From NCBI GenBank assembly GCA_937900975.1, contig CALCPC010000321.1, positions 1-7,069 of the forward strand: a stretch of DNA of 7,069 nt, read 5' to 3'. The stretch's first letter is position 1, and the number at the start of each line of letters is the position of its first letter. A program made the position numbers and the translations under genes. This document shows, piece by piece, positions 1 through 7,069 of the stretch. The DNA is from an uncultured Paracoccaceae bacterium (lineage in GTDB: Bacteria > Pseudomonadota > Alphaproteobacteria > Rhodobacterales > Rhodobacteraceae). Below the pieces are notes generated by a model. That model did not search any database. It saw only the letters and a list, made by a program, of their open reading frames with translations, and was not told the origin of the DNA.

Positions 1-477
1 GTGCAAGCGCGCGCCGCAGGCACGCTCATAAAAAATCATCAGCTTCTCGCGTTCCTCAAACCCCCAAAGCGGCGGCGTCAGCGCGCCGACATCCATCGCT
101 TGGGTCGTGATGTTGAGGAGGTGGTTCAGGATCCGCCCAATCTCACAGTAAAGAACCCGGATCAGCGAAGCGCGGCGCGGGACATCCGTGCCCGTCAGCC
201 GCTCAATCGCCAGACACCAGGCATGTTCCTGGTTCATCGGGCTGACGTAATCCAGCCGGTCGAAATAGGGCAGGTTCTGCAGATAGGACCGGCTTTCCAT
301 AAGCTTCTCGGTCCCACGATGAAGCAAGCCGATATGAGGATCGCAGCGGTCGACGACTTCGCCGTCAAGCTCCAACACAAGCCGCAATACGCCGTGCGCT
401 GCCGGGTGCTGCGGGCCGAAATTGATGTTGAAATTGCGGATCTTTTGTTCCGCGCTTTCGATATCTTGTCCGTCCAT
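1..477 (-). CDS. nuoD: NADH-quinone oxidoreductase subunit D (NuoD / Nqo4, 49-kDa), N-terminal part
   Basis: This is the 49-kDa-type subunit of respiratory complex I, in the peripheral arm, where with NuoB it forms the quinone-binding cavity. The 159 residues present begin [20 protein letters not shown] and continue into the family signature GPQHPAAHG (residues 21-29), then [12 protein letters not shown] (48-59), [13 protein letters not shown] (65-77) and MNQEHAW. By spacing, His28 and Tyr77 correspond to the quinone-contacting His38 and Tyr87 of Thermus Nqo4, from memory of that sequence. The ATG at 477 has a GAGG motif seven bases upstream, and the Nterminus fits homologues. The gene is cut by the window edge; the family is about 400 residues, so well over half is missing. 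It follows a sulfotransferase gene with a 48-base gap, rather than following nuoC directly. Identification is secure. Confidence 0.97.
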   Translation of the reverse strand, partial: MDGQDIESAEQKIRNFNINFGPQHPAAHGVLRLVLELDGEVVDRCDPHIGLLHRGTEKLMESRSYLQNLPYFDRLDYVSPMNQEHAWCLAIERLTGTDVPRRASLIRVLYCEIGRILNHLLNITTQAMDVGALTPPLWGFEEREKLMIFYERACGARLH

Positions 478-525
478 CGTCGCCTCGTTTGCCTGTCGGT
501 GCGCGCCGCGTAACGGCGTCCGCAC

Positions 526-1479
526 TCAATGGGATATCTTGGCCTCTTCCATGGCACGGCGCCAAGTTTGCGGAAGACGGTCGCCAAACGTCTCAGCGCA
601 ATAGATATAATCTGCCGCCATGGCCCGGCGTGCGGTATTCAGTCGCCGCGGCGCGATCGATACGGCGGTGCCCTGGTGCCGGACCTGTGTCAACTCTCCC
701 GGACGCGCCTCAAGGTCGAGAAACGCCGAACGACGCGCCAGCTCCGCGCCCTTGTCCTCGGGGTCGAACAGACTCTCATAAAAATAGAAATCGATCTTGT
801 CGCCGGCGCCGTCCATCATCTTTGGCAGGATCTCTGAGTAACGCGACAGATCCAAAAGGCGGCCGGGCGGGTCCTCGGACCCGCCTTCAAAACAGTTGCG
901 GAAGATGCGGTTGGCGATGCGCGGCACATCCTCGGGCTTTTTCGACCGCCGCTCTGCCCGCATGCGCATTTCCGACCACGCGCGCGCAACGGGGTCGCGC
1001 AAAAAGCAGACCAACCTGACATCCTCGGCCGTTGCGATCATGTCGGCATAGTCCTCGGCGTCGAGCAGGCCATAGCCCGGCGATACATCGGCGACGACGG
1101 CCTCGCCGGTCACGCCATCGGTCAAATGATGCATGAACTCATCGGCCGTCGGACGCCGAAAATCGCGGTTAAGACGCACCCATTCCTGCAGCACCGGCGC
1201 AAATCGCCGGTCATCCTCACGCGCGGCCCAGCCCTTGGATTTGATCTGAGCGGTCAGCGCCGTGGCCCGCTTGGCCATATTGGTAAGATGGCGATTGCGG
1301 TAGGGGATCTTTTCATGGCCGAAATAATTGTATTCCTTCACGCCCCGCATGAAGGCATCGGGATGATTGCGCAGATAGCCGTAAAACCAGGACGTCCCCG
1401 CCTTGGTCATGCCCACACACACGATCAAACGCACCGGAGGGCTGTCGCGATCAGTCCTGGGTTTTGGCTGGGATAACAT
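526..1479 (-). CDS. Sulfotransferase family protein lying between nuoC and nuoD
   Basis: This 317-residue protein looks like a cytosolic-type sulfotransferase, a family that moves a sulfuryl group from PAPS to a hydroxyl or amine. Residues 25-31 (TKAGTSW) form the 5'-phosphosulfate-binding loop with the expected catalytic Lys26. Residues 161-169 (RDPVARAWS) form the 3'-phosphate-binding motif with conserved Arg161 and Ser169. The stretch before it (VRLVCFL) is the usual beta strand, and a [10 protein letters not shown]...FYFYESLF segment follows, as in many bacterial members. No signal peptide or membrane segment is seen. The ATG at 1479 was chosen because an AAGGGGCGGAG stretch precedes it; the frame stays open further upstream, but that part only reads through nuoC. 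It overlaps the nuoC end by 29 bases, suggesting translational coupling. The acceptor substrate is unknown. Its place inside the nuo operon is odd, since it is not a complex I subunit or a known assembly factor. Confidence 0.9.
   Translation of the reverse strand: MLSQPKPRTDRDSPPVRLIVCVGMTKAGTSWFYGYLRNHPDAFMRGVKEYNYFGHEKIPYRNRHLTNMAKRATALTAQIKSKGWAAREDDRRFAPVLQEWVRLNRDFRRPTADEFMHHLTDGVTGEAVVADVSPGYGLLDAEDYADMIATAEDVRLVCFLRDPVARAWSEMRMRAERRSKKPEDVPRIANRIFRNCFEGGSEDPPGRLLDLSRYSEILPKMMDGAGDKIDFYFYESLFDPEDKGAELARRSAFLDLEARPGELTQVRHQGTAVSIAPRRLNTARRAMAADYIYCAETFGDRLPQTWRRAMEEAKISH
866..885 (-). repeat. Perfect inverted repeat (9-base arms) inside the sulfotransferase gene
   Basis: The arms GGCGGGTCC (866-874) and GGACCCGCC (877-885) are exact reverse complements separated by two bases. 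In the minus-strand mRNA this could fold as an 8-bp GC-rich stem closed by a CGAG tetraloop. A short U-rich stretch (UUUU) follows about nine bases further on, too far for a standard intrinsic terminator. It lies within the reading frame (around GGSEDPPGR), so it may be a by-product of coding in GC-rich DNA. It could also slow transcription or protect an mRNA end ahead of nuoD. The repeat is seen directly; the role is a guess. Confidence 0.4.
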
Positions 1480-2047
1480 ACTCCGCCCCTTCCCATGGCG
1501 ACATAAAGTCGAACTGCCGATACTCCTGCACCAGAGCGACGGGTTCATAGACGACGCGTTTCTCGACTTCGTCGTAGCGGACTTCGACATAACCGGTCGT
1601 CGGAAAATCCTTGCGCAAAGGATGCCCGCGAAACCCGTAATCGGTCAAAAGCCGTCTCAGGTCGGGATGGCCCGAGAACATCACGCCGTACATGTCGAAC
1701 ACTTCACGCTCATACCAATTTGCCGACGGGAAGATGCCAGAGATGGAGGGCACAATCTCACTTTCCCGAACCGGGATCATGACGCGGATGCGCTGGTTTT
1801 GGGTCATCGACAGAAAATGGTAGACGATGGTGAAGCGCTTCTCACGCTCAGGGTAATCGACGGCGGTAATATCGATCAGCGTTGTGAACTGGCAGGCCGC
1901 ATCGGCCTTCAAATACGTCACGAATTGGGGGATCAGCGCCGGCACGACGGTCGCGACAAGTTCGCCGCGCGCAACATGCGCCTCGATCAGCGCGTCGTCC
2001 TGGGCCGCGCTGAGCGCGTCGGAAAGATCGAGAAGTGCGTCGGACAT
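1451..2047 (-). CDS. nuoC: NADH-quinone oxidoreductase subunit C (NuoC / Nqo5, 30-kDa)
   Basis: This is the 30-kDa subunit of complex I, part of the connecting fragment that bridges the NADH-oxidising arm and the membrane. The 198-residue protein carries the family signature [22 protein letters not shown] (about residues 113-134), followed by [12 protein letters not shown] (138-149) and a C-terminal [13 protein letters not shown] tail typical of alphaproteobacterial NuoC. The length is normal for a free-standing NuoC, so it is not fused to NuoD as in Escherichia coli. The ATG at 2047 was chosen because [12 protein letters not shown] resembles homologous starts and an AGGGGG run sits just upstream, overlapping the nuoB stop codon. 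The gap to nuoB is 7 bases. The final 29 bases overlap the following sulfotransferase gene. Confidence 0.97.
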   Translation of the reverse strand: MSDALLDLSDALSAAQDDALIEAHVARGELVATVVPALIPQFVTYLKADAACQFTTLIDITAVDYPEREKRFTIVYHFLSMTQNQRIRVMIPVRESEIVPSISGIFPSANWYEREVFDMYGVMFSGHPDLRRLLTDYGFRGHPLRKDFPTTGYVEVRYDEVEKRVVYEPVALVQEYRQFDFMSPWEGAEYVIPAKTQD

Positions 2048-2054
2048 GGACCCC

Positions 2055-2947
<893 letters not shown>

Positions 2948-2965
2948 CGTTTCTCCGTTTCAGGT

Positions 2966-2977
2966 GCGCTGCAGCGC
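2966..2977. repeat. Perfect 12-base palindrome in the nuoA leader/promoter region
   Basis: GCGCTGCAGCGC is its own reverse complement. It lies about 20 bases upstream of the nuoA start, just downstream of the expected start point of the candidate nuo promoter. That is a suitable place for a repressor site or for a small hairpin in the leader RNA. A 12-base palindrome can arise by chance in GC-rich DNA, so only the position makes it notable. Confidence 0.3.
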
Positions 2978-2991
2978 GGCCTCTGACCTTG

Positions 2992-3020
2992 TGCGTAGCG
3001 GCGCGGTCCGGGCGCGTCAA
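2992..3020 (-). promoter_or_regulatory. Candidate sigma-70-type promoter for the nuo operon
   Basis: On the minus strand, TTGACG (3020-3015) matches the -35 consensus at five of six bases. After a 17-base spacer it is followed by TACGCA (2997-2992), a poor -10 element. The expected start point near 2985 would leave a leader of about 40 bases with a GGAG ribosome binding site before nuoA. The -35 match and the spacing support the call; the weak -10 lowers confidence, though weak -10 boxes are common in GC-rich alphaproteobacteria. Confidence 0.4.
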
Positions 3021-3178
3021 CTCACCAACCGCGTGCATTGTCGCGATCGGCCTGCTGGCGCAGCGGCGCGCAGGACTTCGCGAGCTTCGTTTCACTGGCC
3101 AACCCTATGCCTGTAGATGGCCTGGCAAAGCGGGCCGGCGATGGGCTGCGTCAGTATGCGCCGCGATTTGGCTAACGC

Positions 3179-3194
3179 GATTGTTGCAGCAATC
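3179..3194. repeat. Imperfect 16-base palindrome upstream of the pilin-like gene
   Basis: The segment GATTGTTGCAGCAATC has symmetric outer arms (GATTG and CAATC) and a TGCA centre; 14 of 16 positions are self-complementary. It lies about 115 bases upstream of the chosen start at 3295 and just upstream of an AT-rich stretch likely to hold the promoter. This could be an operator for a dimeric regulator. I cannot assign it to a known regulator, and one copy alone is weak evidence. Confidence 0.3.
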
Positions 3195-3294
3195 ACAGTC
3201 TGTTCATGTTTCCTCCGCGTGACATTTTACAGGCGCCTAAAATACATGCTAACTTTGCCGCGTGATGTTTGAGTTTTTGTGTGGGTCTGTAACG

Positions 3295-4599
3295 ATGCTG
3301 AAAGTCTATCGGGGGGCATGCCGCGGCTTTCTTTCGCACGCGCGAAATGAAGACGGCTCTGGATCAACGGAATACGCAATCGGCGGCGCCATCGTGGCGC
3401 TTTTCGCTGTGCCTGTGATCGCGCTCATCGGATCGGGGTCGGAGCAACGCGCCGAGCCGGTTGGCGTGGCGATGACAGACCCGAATGCCGCGGCCGAGCA
3501 CGTGCAAATCGTGGGTGAGCGGGAGCCGACGGCCGGACGCGCCGGGCGCTATACGTCGAGCGCGACCGAAAGCGCGCCACAGACAAGCACAGCCTCTGCC
3601 CGGCCCGGGGCCGACATTGGCGTGGGCTTCGATGAGGCCTCGCTTGGCGCTGTCGGTGTCCACATCGGCACCGGACAGGATCGCGGTCAGTCGCTTTCGC
3701 GCCCGGGCTTTATCGTGAAGGGTGATACCGCGGGCGCGTTGCCGGTGCCTGCGCCGGTGAAGAAGGTCGATTTCAACCAACCGGCCCCGATCCCGCCACG
3801 CAACCGCGGCCAACAGGTGATCGTCAGCGCGCCCCGCAGCCCGGAAACCCCGCGCCCCCACCACATCGTGCCGCCCCCGGTGGGCGCAGCGGCAACTGCG
3901 GCGGCCCCGGCCGAGATCGGCTGCCCAGAGCCGACGCGCGCGGCCCGAACGGTCAGGGTGCAGCCGACCGCGCCGCTGCAGGCAAGCACAGTCAACACCG
4001 GCACGGCTGCGAAGCTTGACGAGATCCTCGACCAAGATCGGATCCGCATTTTGGATGAGGAGGCTTTGCCGGGCGTCGCGCTCGACCCCGATTGCGCCCC
4101 GAGGGTGGTGCGCGCGGCGGCAGACCAGCTTGGCGACGGCACGGTGCTGGCGCCGGTCACCATTTCCTCGGCCCGCGACACGCGGCCCGCAGCGGACCGT
4201 GTCGGCCCAACCCCCGTCACACCGGCGCGCGTCGGGCTCACCACGCTGGCCAATGTCCCAGAACCGGTGATCGCAATCGGCACGCCGGAAATCCTGGCGG
4301 ACCCTCAGGCGGCGGATGCGCAAGGCCGGGTCCGTGTCGCCCTGCATGCCGGCGCGGGGGCAGATCTTGGCCTTCGCCCCGTGCGCATCGCGCCGCCGAA
4401 CACCTTGGCAGGAAACAGATCCGCGCCGGCCCCGCTGGTGACGCTGGCCAGCGCTTCGCCGCAGCTTTGGGCGGGCTCAGGCGCTGAAGCGACGGCGCGC
4501 GTGGCCCTCATCCGCACGCCGCCGGCGGCCCAGCCGCGCCTTGACCGCAGCATCGCCCGTGACGAGATCGCGACGCAGATCCTACGCTCGGGCCGCTAG
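3295..4599 (+). CDS. Hypothetical protein with Flp/Tad prepilin-like N-terminus and long Ala/Pro-rich extension
   Basis: I do not recognise this 434-residue protein as a whole. Residues 1-48 have the arrangement of a Flp-type prepilin: a basic 21-residue leader (MLKVYRGACRGFLSHARNEDG), then after Gly21 a segment with Glu at +5 (Glu26) and Tyr at +6 (Tyr27), then one hydrophobic stretch (about 28-46). In Flp pilins the prepilin peptidase TadV/CpaA cuts after that Gly. Known Flp pilins are very short, whereas here some 390 residues follow, rich in Ala, Pro, Arg and Val, probably largely disordered and outside the cytoplasm. The mature part has only two cysteines (Cys210, Cys267), flanking a less repetitive segment with KLDEILDQDRIRILDEEA, so a disulfide is possible. 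Starts at GTG 3262 or ATG 3265 would lengthen the leader; no start has a strong ribosome binding site, and 3295 best fits a Flp leader. No other tad gene is visible. The reading frame is likely real; the function is unknown. Confidence 0.75.
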   Translation: MLKVYRGACRGFLSHARNEDGSGSTEYAIGGAIVALFAVPVIALIGSGSEQRAEPVGVAMTDPNAAAEHVQIVGEREPTAGRAGRYTSSATESAPQTSTASARPGADIGVGFDEASLGAVGVHIGTGQDRGQSLSRPGFIVKGDTAGALPVPAPVKKVDFNQPAPIPPRNRGQQVIVSAPRSPETPRPHHIVPPPVGAAATAAAPAEIGCPEPTRAARTVRVQPTAPLQASTVNTGTAAKLDEILDQDRIRILDEEALPGVALDPDCAPRVVRAAADQLGDGTVLAPVTISSARDTRPAADRVGPTPVTPARVGLTTLANVPEPVIAIGTPEILADPQAADAQGRVRVALHAGAGADLGLRPVRIAPPNTLAGNRSAPAPLVTLASASPQLWAGSGAEATARVALIRTPPAAQPRLDRSIARDEIATQILRSGR

Positions 4600-4600
4600 C

Positions 4601-4669
4601 CGGGGCGGCGCCCCCGCAGCCGGATCGTCTGACGACCGACAAAAAGCGCCCGGGCGCCAAGTGCTTGGC
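4601..4669 (+). terminator. Hairpin-rich stretch after the pilin-like gene, weak terminator candidate
   Basis: Right after the stop codon, CGGGG (4601-4605) and CCCCG (4612-4616) can pair around a six-base loop. Further on there is a perfect palindrome GCGCCCGGGCGC (4646-4657), and GCCAA (4656-4660) can pair with TTGGC (4665-4669) around a four-base loop. None is followed by a T-run on the plus strand, so a classic intrinsic terminator is not present. On the minus strand the 4646-4657 palindrome is followed directly by five T residues, but no minus-strand gene ends here. Confidence 0.25.
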
Positions 4670-4708
4670 CCCGCCAAAAAACCGGTGTGCCAGAAAGGCA
4701 TTCGGGCG

Positions 4709-4737
4709 TTTTCATCGCCAGACACTGGGTCTATGCT
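4709..4737 (+). promoter_or_regulatory. Candidate promoter for the ABC/DMT transporter operon
   Basis: TTTTCA (4709-4714) and TATGCT (4732-4737) each match the -35 and -10 consensus at four of six positions and are separated by exactly 17 bases. The expected start point near 4744 would leave a leader of about 20 bases before the ATG at 4765. It sits in the only sizeable gap (165 bases) upstream of the three transporter genes. Confidence 0.4.
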
Positions 4738-4764
4738 AAGGTCAGTCTTCCCACGGATCCTAGC

Positions 4765-5691
4765 ATGCCAGATATTGTGGTCGTCGACGACCTTTCAAAG
4801 ACCTACCCCAACGGTCACAGCGCGCTTGCGGGCGTTTCCCTTGCCATTCGCGAAGGCGAAATCCTGGCCTTGCTGGGGCCGAACGGGGCGGGCAAATCGA
4901 CGCTGATTTCAACCATCTGTGGGATCGTCACAGCCACGTCGGGGACTGTGACCGTGGGCGGGCACGACACCCGGACCGCGTTTCGCGCGGCGCGTTCATT
5001 AATCGGCCTCGTTCCCCAGGAACTGACGATCGAGCCCTTCGAGACGGTGCGCGCAACGGTCGAGTTTTCGCGGGGCCTCTTCGGCAAACCGCCCGCGCCG
5101 GCGGTGGTTGAACGCGTTCTGCGGGACTTGTCGCTGTGGGATCGTCGCGACAGCCAGATCCGGACGCTTTCGGGCGGTATGAAACGCCGGGTGATGATTG
5201 CGAAAGCGCTGGCGCATGAGCCGCGCATCCTGTTCTTGGACGAACCGACGGCCGGCGTCGACGTCGAACTGCGCCGCGACATGTGGGCGGTGGTCCGGCG
5301 CCTGGCCGACACCGGCGTCACCATCATCCTGACCACGCACTATATCGAGGAGGCCGAAGCGATTGCCGAGCGTGTCGGCGTCATCGCCAAGGGCCGCATC
5401 CTGCTGGTCGAGGACAAAGACCAGCTGATGCAAAAACTCGGCCAAAAGGAACTTCGGGTCGAGCTGCAAACCGCCGTGCCGGCCCTGCCCGCCGAAATCG
5501 CACGCGAGGGGCTAAGCCTTTCCGAGGATGGCGGCACCGTCATCTATGTCTATGACCGGCGGGGGGAGCGGACGGGGATTACCCGGCTTTTGTCCGATCT
5601 TGCCGCAGCGGGTCTGACGCTGCGCGACATCTCAACCCGACAAAGCTCCCTCGAAGATATTTTCGTGGATCTCGTAAAGGAAAACACATGA
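4765..5691 (+). CDS. ABC-2 type transporter ATP-binding protein (YadG-like)
   Basis: This 308-residue protein is the ATPase of an ABC-2-type transporter. It shows Walker [10 protein letters not shown] (38-46), the Q-loop Gln85, the signature LSGGM (135-139), Walker B ILFLDE (155-160), the D-loop GVD (164-166) and the H-loop His192, so all catalytic parts are present. About 90 residues follow the nucleotide-binding core and end in [15 protein letters not shown], a tail typical of the exporter subgroup that includes YadG, NodI and DrrA. The ATG at 4765 fits homologous starts ([17 protein letters not shown]); a GTG at 4687 would add 26 residues of unlikely sequence. A GGA lies seven bases upstream, a weak ribosome binding site. 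The stop overlaps the permease start by four bases (ATGA), so the pair is almost certainly co-translated. The substrate is unknown. Confidence 0.95.
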   Translation: MPDIVVVDDLSKTYPNGHSALAGVSLAIREGEILALLGPNGAGKSTLISTICGIVTATSGTVTVGGHDTRTAFRAARSLIGLVPQELTIEPFETVRATVEFSRGLFGKPPAPAVVERVLRDLSLWDRRDSQIRTLSGGMKRRVMIAKALAHEPRILFLDEPTAGVDVELRRDMWAVVRRLADTGVTIILTTHYIEEAEAIAERVGVIAKGRILLVEDKDQLMQKLGQKELRVELQTAVPALPAEIAREGLSLSEDGGTVIYVYDRRGERTGITRLLSDLAAAGLTLRDISTRQSSLEDIFVDLVKENT

Positions 5692-6449
5692 ATTGGTACG
5701 CCGTTCGCGCCATCTACCGTTACGAGATGGCGCGCACTGCCCGCACATTGACCCAAAGCGTGATCTCTCCGGTGTTGAGCACCGTGTTGTATTTCGTGGT
5801 CTTCGGCGCGGCCATCGGCCAACGTATCGACCAGGTGGAGGGGATCGACTATGGCTCCTTCATCGTGCCAGGGCTCATCATGCTGTCGCTGCTGACGCAG
5901 GCCGTGTCCAACGCGTCCTTTGGCATCTTTTTTCCGAAGTTCGTCGGCACGATCTACGAATTGCTGTCCGCGCCGGTTTCGCATTGGGAGATTGTGCTTG
6001 GCTATGTCGGCGCGGCCGCAACCAAAGCGCTGGTGATCGGTGTCATTATTCTGGCAACCGCTGGCCTGTTTGTAGAGCTGCGGATCGCGCATCCGTTTGC
6101 GATGATCGCGTTTCTTTTGCTTACCTGCATCACCTTTGCGCTGCTGGGGTTTGTCATCGGCATCGTTGCCGGAAATTTCGAGCAGTTGCAGTTGGTTCCG
6201 CTGCTTATCATCACGCCGATGGTGTTTCTTGGCGGCAGCTTTTACTCAATCTCCATGCTGCCGCCGTTCTGGCAGACGGTGACGCTGTTCAATCCGGTCG
6301 TCTATCTGATCAGCGGATTTCGCTGGAGCTTTTATGAGGTGGCGGATGTCAACGTGGCGGTAAGCTTTGGGATGATCCTCTTGTTCCTTGCGCTTTGCAT
6401 CACAGCGATTTGGTGGATCTTTCGCACGGGCTACAAGATCCGGAGCTAG
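5688..6449 (+). CDS. ABC-2 type transporter permease (YadH-like)
   Basis: This 253-residue inner-membrane protein is the membrane partner of the preceding ATPase; two copies of each would form the transporter. Six hydrophobic segments are visible, at about residues 25-44, 57-81, 102-129, 136-160, 168-187 and 227-247. The ABC-2 signature region is clear: [20 protein letters not shown] (176-195) and [12 protein letters not shown] (202-213). The N-terminus before the first segment is short and basic, and the length is normal for the YadH/NodJ-like group. The ATG lies within the ATGA overlap with the ATPase stop, with AAAGGA upstream as the ribosome binding site. Such pairs are usually exporters of lipids, glycans or drugs, but nothing here points to one substrate. 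Confidence 0.95.
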   Translation: MNWYAVRAIYRYEMARTARTLTQSVISPVLSTVLYFVVFGAAIGQRIDQVEGIDYGSFIVPGLIMLSLLTQAVSNASFGIFFPKFVGTIYELLSAPVSHWEIVLGYVGAAATKALVIGVIILATAGLFVELRIAHPFAMIAFLLLTCITFALLGFVIGIVAGNFEQLQLVPLLIITPMVFLGGSFYSISMLPPFWQTVTLFNPVVYLISGFRWSFYEVADVNVAVSFGMILLFLALCITAIWWIFRTGYKIRS

Positions 6450-6452
6450 CGG

Positions 6453-7069
6453 GTGGCCGCCGACCGCCCGGCGCTTGGCGTTTTTTTGATGCTGCTCTTT
6501 TGCATCGCGATCCCGATCTCGGACGCGATGGCCAAGGTGCTCAGCATGCGTTTCCCGCTCGCCGAATTGATCTTTTTCCGGTTTCTTGCGCAAACCGTTC
6601 TGTTTGTGCCGCCGATCTTTTGGCTCCGGCTGCCGCTGACCCAATCGCGCCAGATCTGGATGCTCATCGTCGTCCGCACCGTCCTTCACATCGCGGGGCT
6701 TGGCATGATGTTTGCCGCGTTCCGCGTGTTGCCCCTGGCCGATGCCATCGCCATCGCCTTTGTGATGCCGTTCATCCTGCTTCTGTTCGGGAAGGTGTTT
6801 TTGAATGAGGCTGTGGGTCTGCGCCGCATCCTGGCCTGTGTGGTCGGCTTTGCCGGCACGCTTTTGGTGATCCGCCCCAGTTTCGAGACCGCAGGGCTTG
6901 CCACGCTTTATCCCCTTGGCGCCGCGGTGGCGTTCGCCTTCTACATGTTGGTGACGCGCCGCCTCGCCACAGAATGCAATGCGTTCCTGATCCAGGGTGT
7001 CAGCGGCGGGGTGGCTGTCGCGGCGTTGGGCACTGCCATGCTCACCGCCGGTGCCACGCATCCCGAGCT
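6453..7069 (+). CDS. DMT-superfamily (EamA domain) transporter, N-terminal part
   Basis: A frame starting at GTG 6453 is open to the window edge (205 complete codons, C-terminus missing). The product is highly hydrophobic, with about seven predicted membrane segments so far, beginning LGVFLMLLFCIAIPISDAMA. The first EamA repeat is recognisable: an FFRF motif in the second segment, PLADAIAIAFVMPFILLLFG, then a short loop with NEAVGLRR and the closing helix ending in VIRP (about residues 120-148). The second repeat starts around YPLGAAVAFAFYMLVTRR. Family members usually have ten membrane segments and about 300 residues. The GTG start is supported by a GGAG seven bases upstream and by lying only three bases after the permease stop. 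DMT proteins move metabolites such as amino acids or nucleotide-like compounds; the substrate here is unknown. Confidence 0.92.
   Translation, partial: MAADRPALGVFLMLLFCIAIPISDAMAKVLSMRFPLAELIFFRFLAQTVLFVPPIFWLRLPLTQSRQIWMLIVVRTVLHIAGLGMMFAAFRVLPLADAIAIAFVMPFILLLFGKVFLNEAVGLRRILACVVGFAGTLLVIRPSFETAGLATLYPLGAAVAFAFYMLVTRRLATECNAFLIQGVSGGVAVAALGTAMLTAGATHPE

Larger units (their letters stand above)
2948..3294. other. Divergent intergenic region between nuoA and the pilin-like gene
   Basis: About 350 bases separate two divergently transcribed genes. The nuo-proximal half holds a candidate promoter and a perfect palindrome. The middle (about 3021-3170) shows nothing I recognise: no tRNA, no riboswitch pattern and no open frame resembling a known protein. 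The part next to the pilin-like gene (about 3179-3260) is more AT-rich, with an imperfect palindrome and AT-rich elements such as TAAAAT at 3238-3243, as expected for a promoter, although no well-spaced -35/-10 pair stands out. Confidence 0.6.

Noticed and set aside
3021..3170. Possible tRNA or small RNA gene in the divergent gap
   Set aside because: No T-arm-like GGTTCGAATCC pattern, cloverleaf arms or terminator-like hairpin with a T-run was found.
3169..3187. Possible sigma-54 promoter (TGGC followed by TTGC) before the pilin-like gene
   Set aside because: The distance between the two elements does not fit the fixed -24/-12 spacing needed for sigma-54.
3237..3253. Possible CtrA-like site: CTAA, 8 bases, CTAAC upstream of the pilin-like gene
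   Set aside because: The CtrA consensus is TTAA-N7-TTAA(C). Here the spacing is one base too long and both half-sites start with C in place of T, so it is only a near miss.
3364..4347. Minus-strand open frame of 327 codons opposite the pilin-like gene (and a second one of 198 codons at 3687-4283)
   Set aside because: The larger frame gives an Arg-rich translation with no recognisable domain, and neither has a promoter or ribosome binding site I can see. The plus-strand frame has a coherent prepilin leader and hydrophobic segment. Codon bias in Ala/Pro/Arg-rich DNA keeps other frames open.
4687..4764. Upstream GTG start adding 26 residues to the ABC ATPase
   Set aside because: The added residues are not part of the ABC fold, and the ATG at 4765 begins just before the first strand of the domain, as in homologues. 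The extension would also cover the candidate promoter.
6246..7061. Minus-strand open frame of 271 codons opposite the permease end and the DMT gene
   Set aside because: The translation is highly charged, His/Lys/Gln-rich and typical of the antisense of membrane-protein genes; the plus strand encodes a clear EamA transporter.

Overview
The window looks like chromosomal DNA of an alphaproteobacterium, most probably of the Rhodobacteraceae/Roseobacter group. I infer this from the GC-rich composition, the alphaproteobacterial form of the complex I proteins (for example NuoA with a [24 protein letters not shown] core, and NuoB closely matching what I remember of Rhodobacter and Paracoccus NuoB/Nqo6) and the nuoA-B-C-D gene order. 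No RNA gene, insertion sequence, CRISPR array or attachment site was seen.

Positions 1-2947, minus strand: the start of a complex I operon, read right to left as nuoA, nuoB, nuoC, a PAPS-dependent-type sulfotransferase, then nuoD, which is cut by the window edge. The genes overlap or lie only a few bases apart, except for a 48-base gap before nuoD. The sulfotransferase between nuoC and nuoD is not a complex I subunit and is the most unusual part of this arm. It overlaps the end of nuoC by 29 bases, so it is probably transcribed and perhaps translated together with the respiratory genes.

Positions 2948-3294: a divergent intergenic region. It holds a plausible sigma-70-like promoter for the nuo operon, a perfect 12-base palindrome near the expected nuo transcription start, and an imperfect 16-base palindrome nearer the rightward gene.

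Positions 3295-4599, plus strand: a 434-residue protein with no family I recognise over most of its length. Its first ~48 residues have the layout of a Flp/Tad-type prepilin: a basic leader, Gly at the predicted cleavage site, Glu at +5 and Tyr at +6, then one hydrophobic segment. The rest is long, rich in Ala and Pro, and probably extracytoplasmic. It may be a prepilin-peptidase substrate carrying a large extension.

Positions 4765-7069, plus strand: a tightly packed transport operon. It encodes an ABC-2-type ATPase, its permease (4-base ATGA overlap) and a DMT/EamA-family transporter (3-base gap), which runs off the right edge. A candidate promoter lies just upstream of the ATPase. The substrates cannot be told from the sequence.
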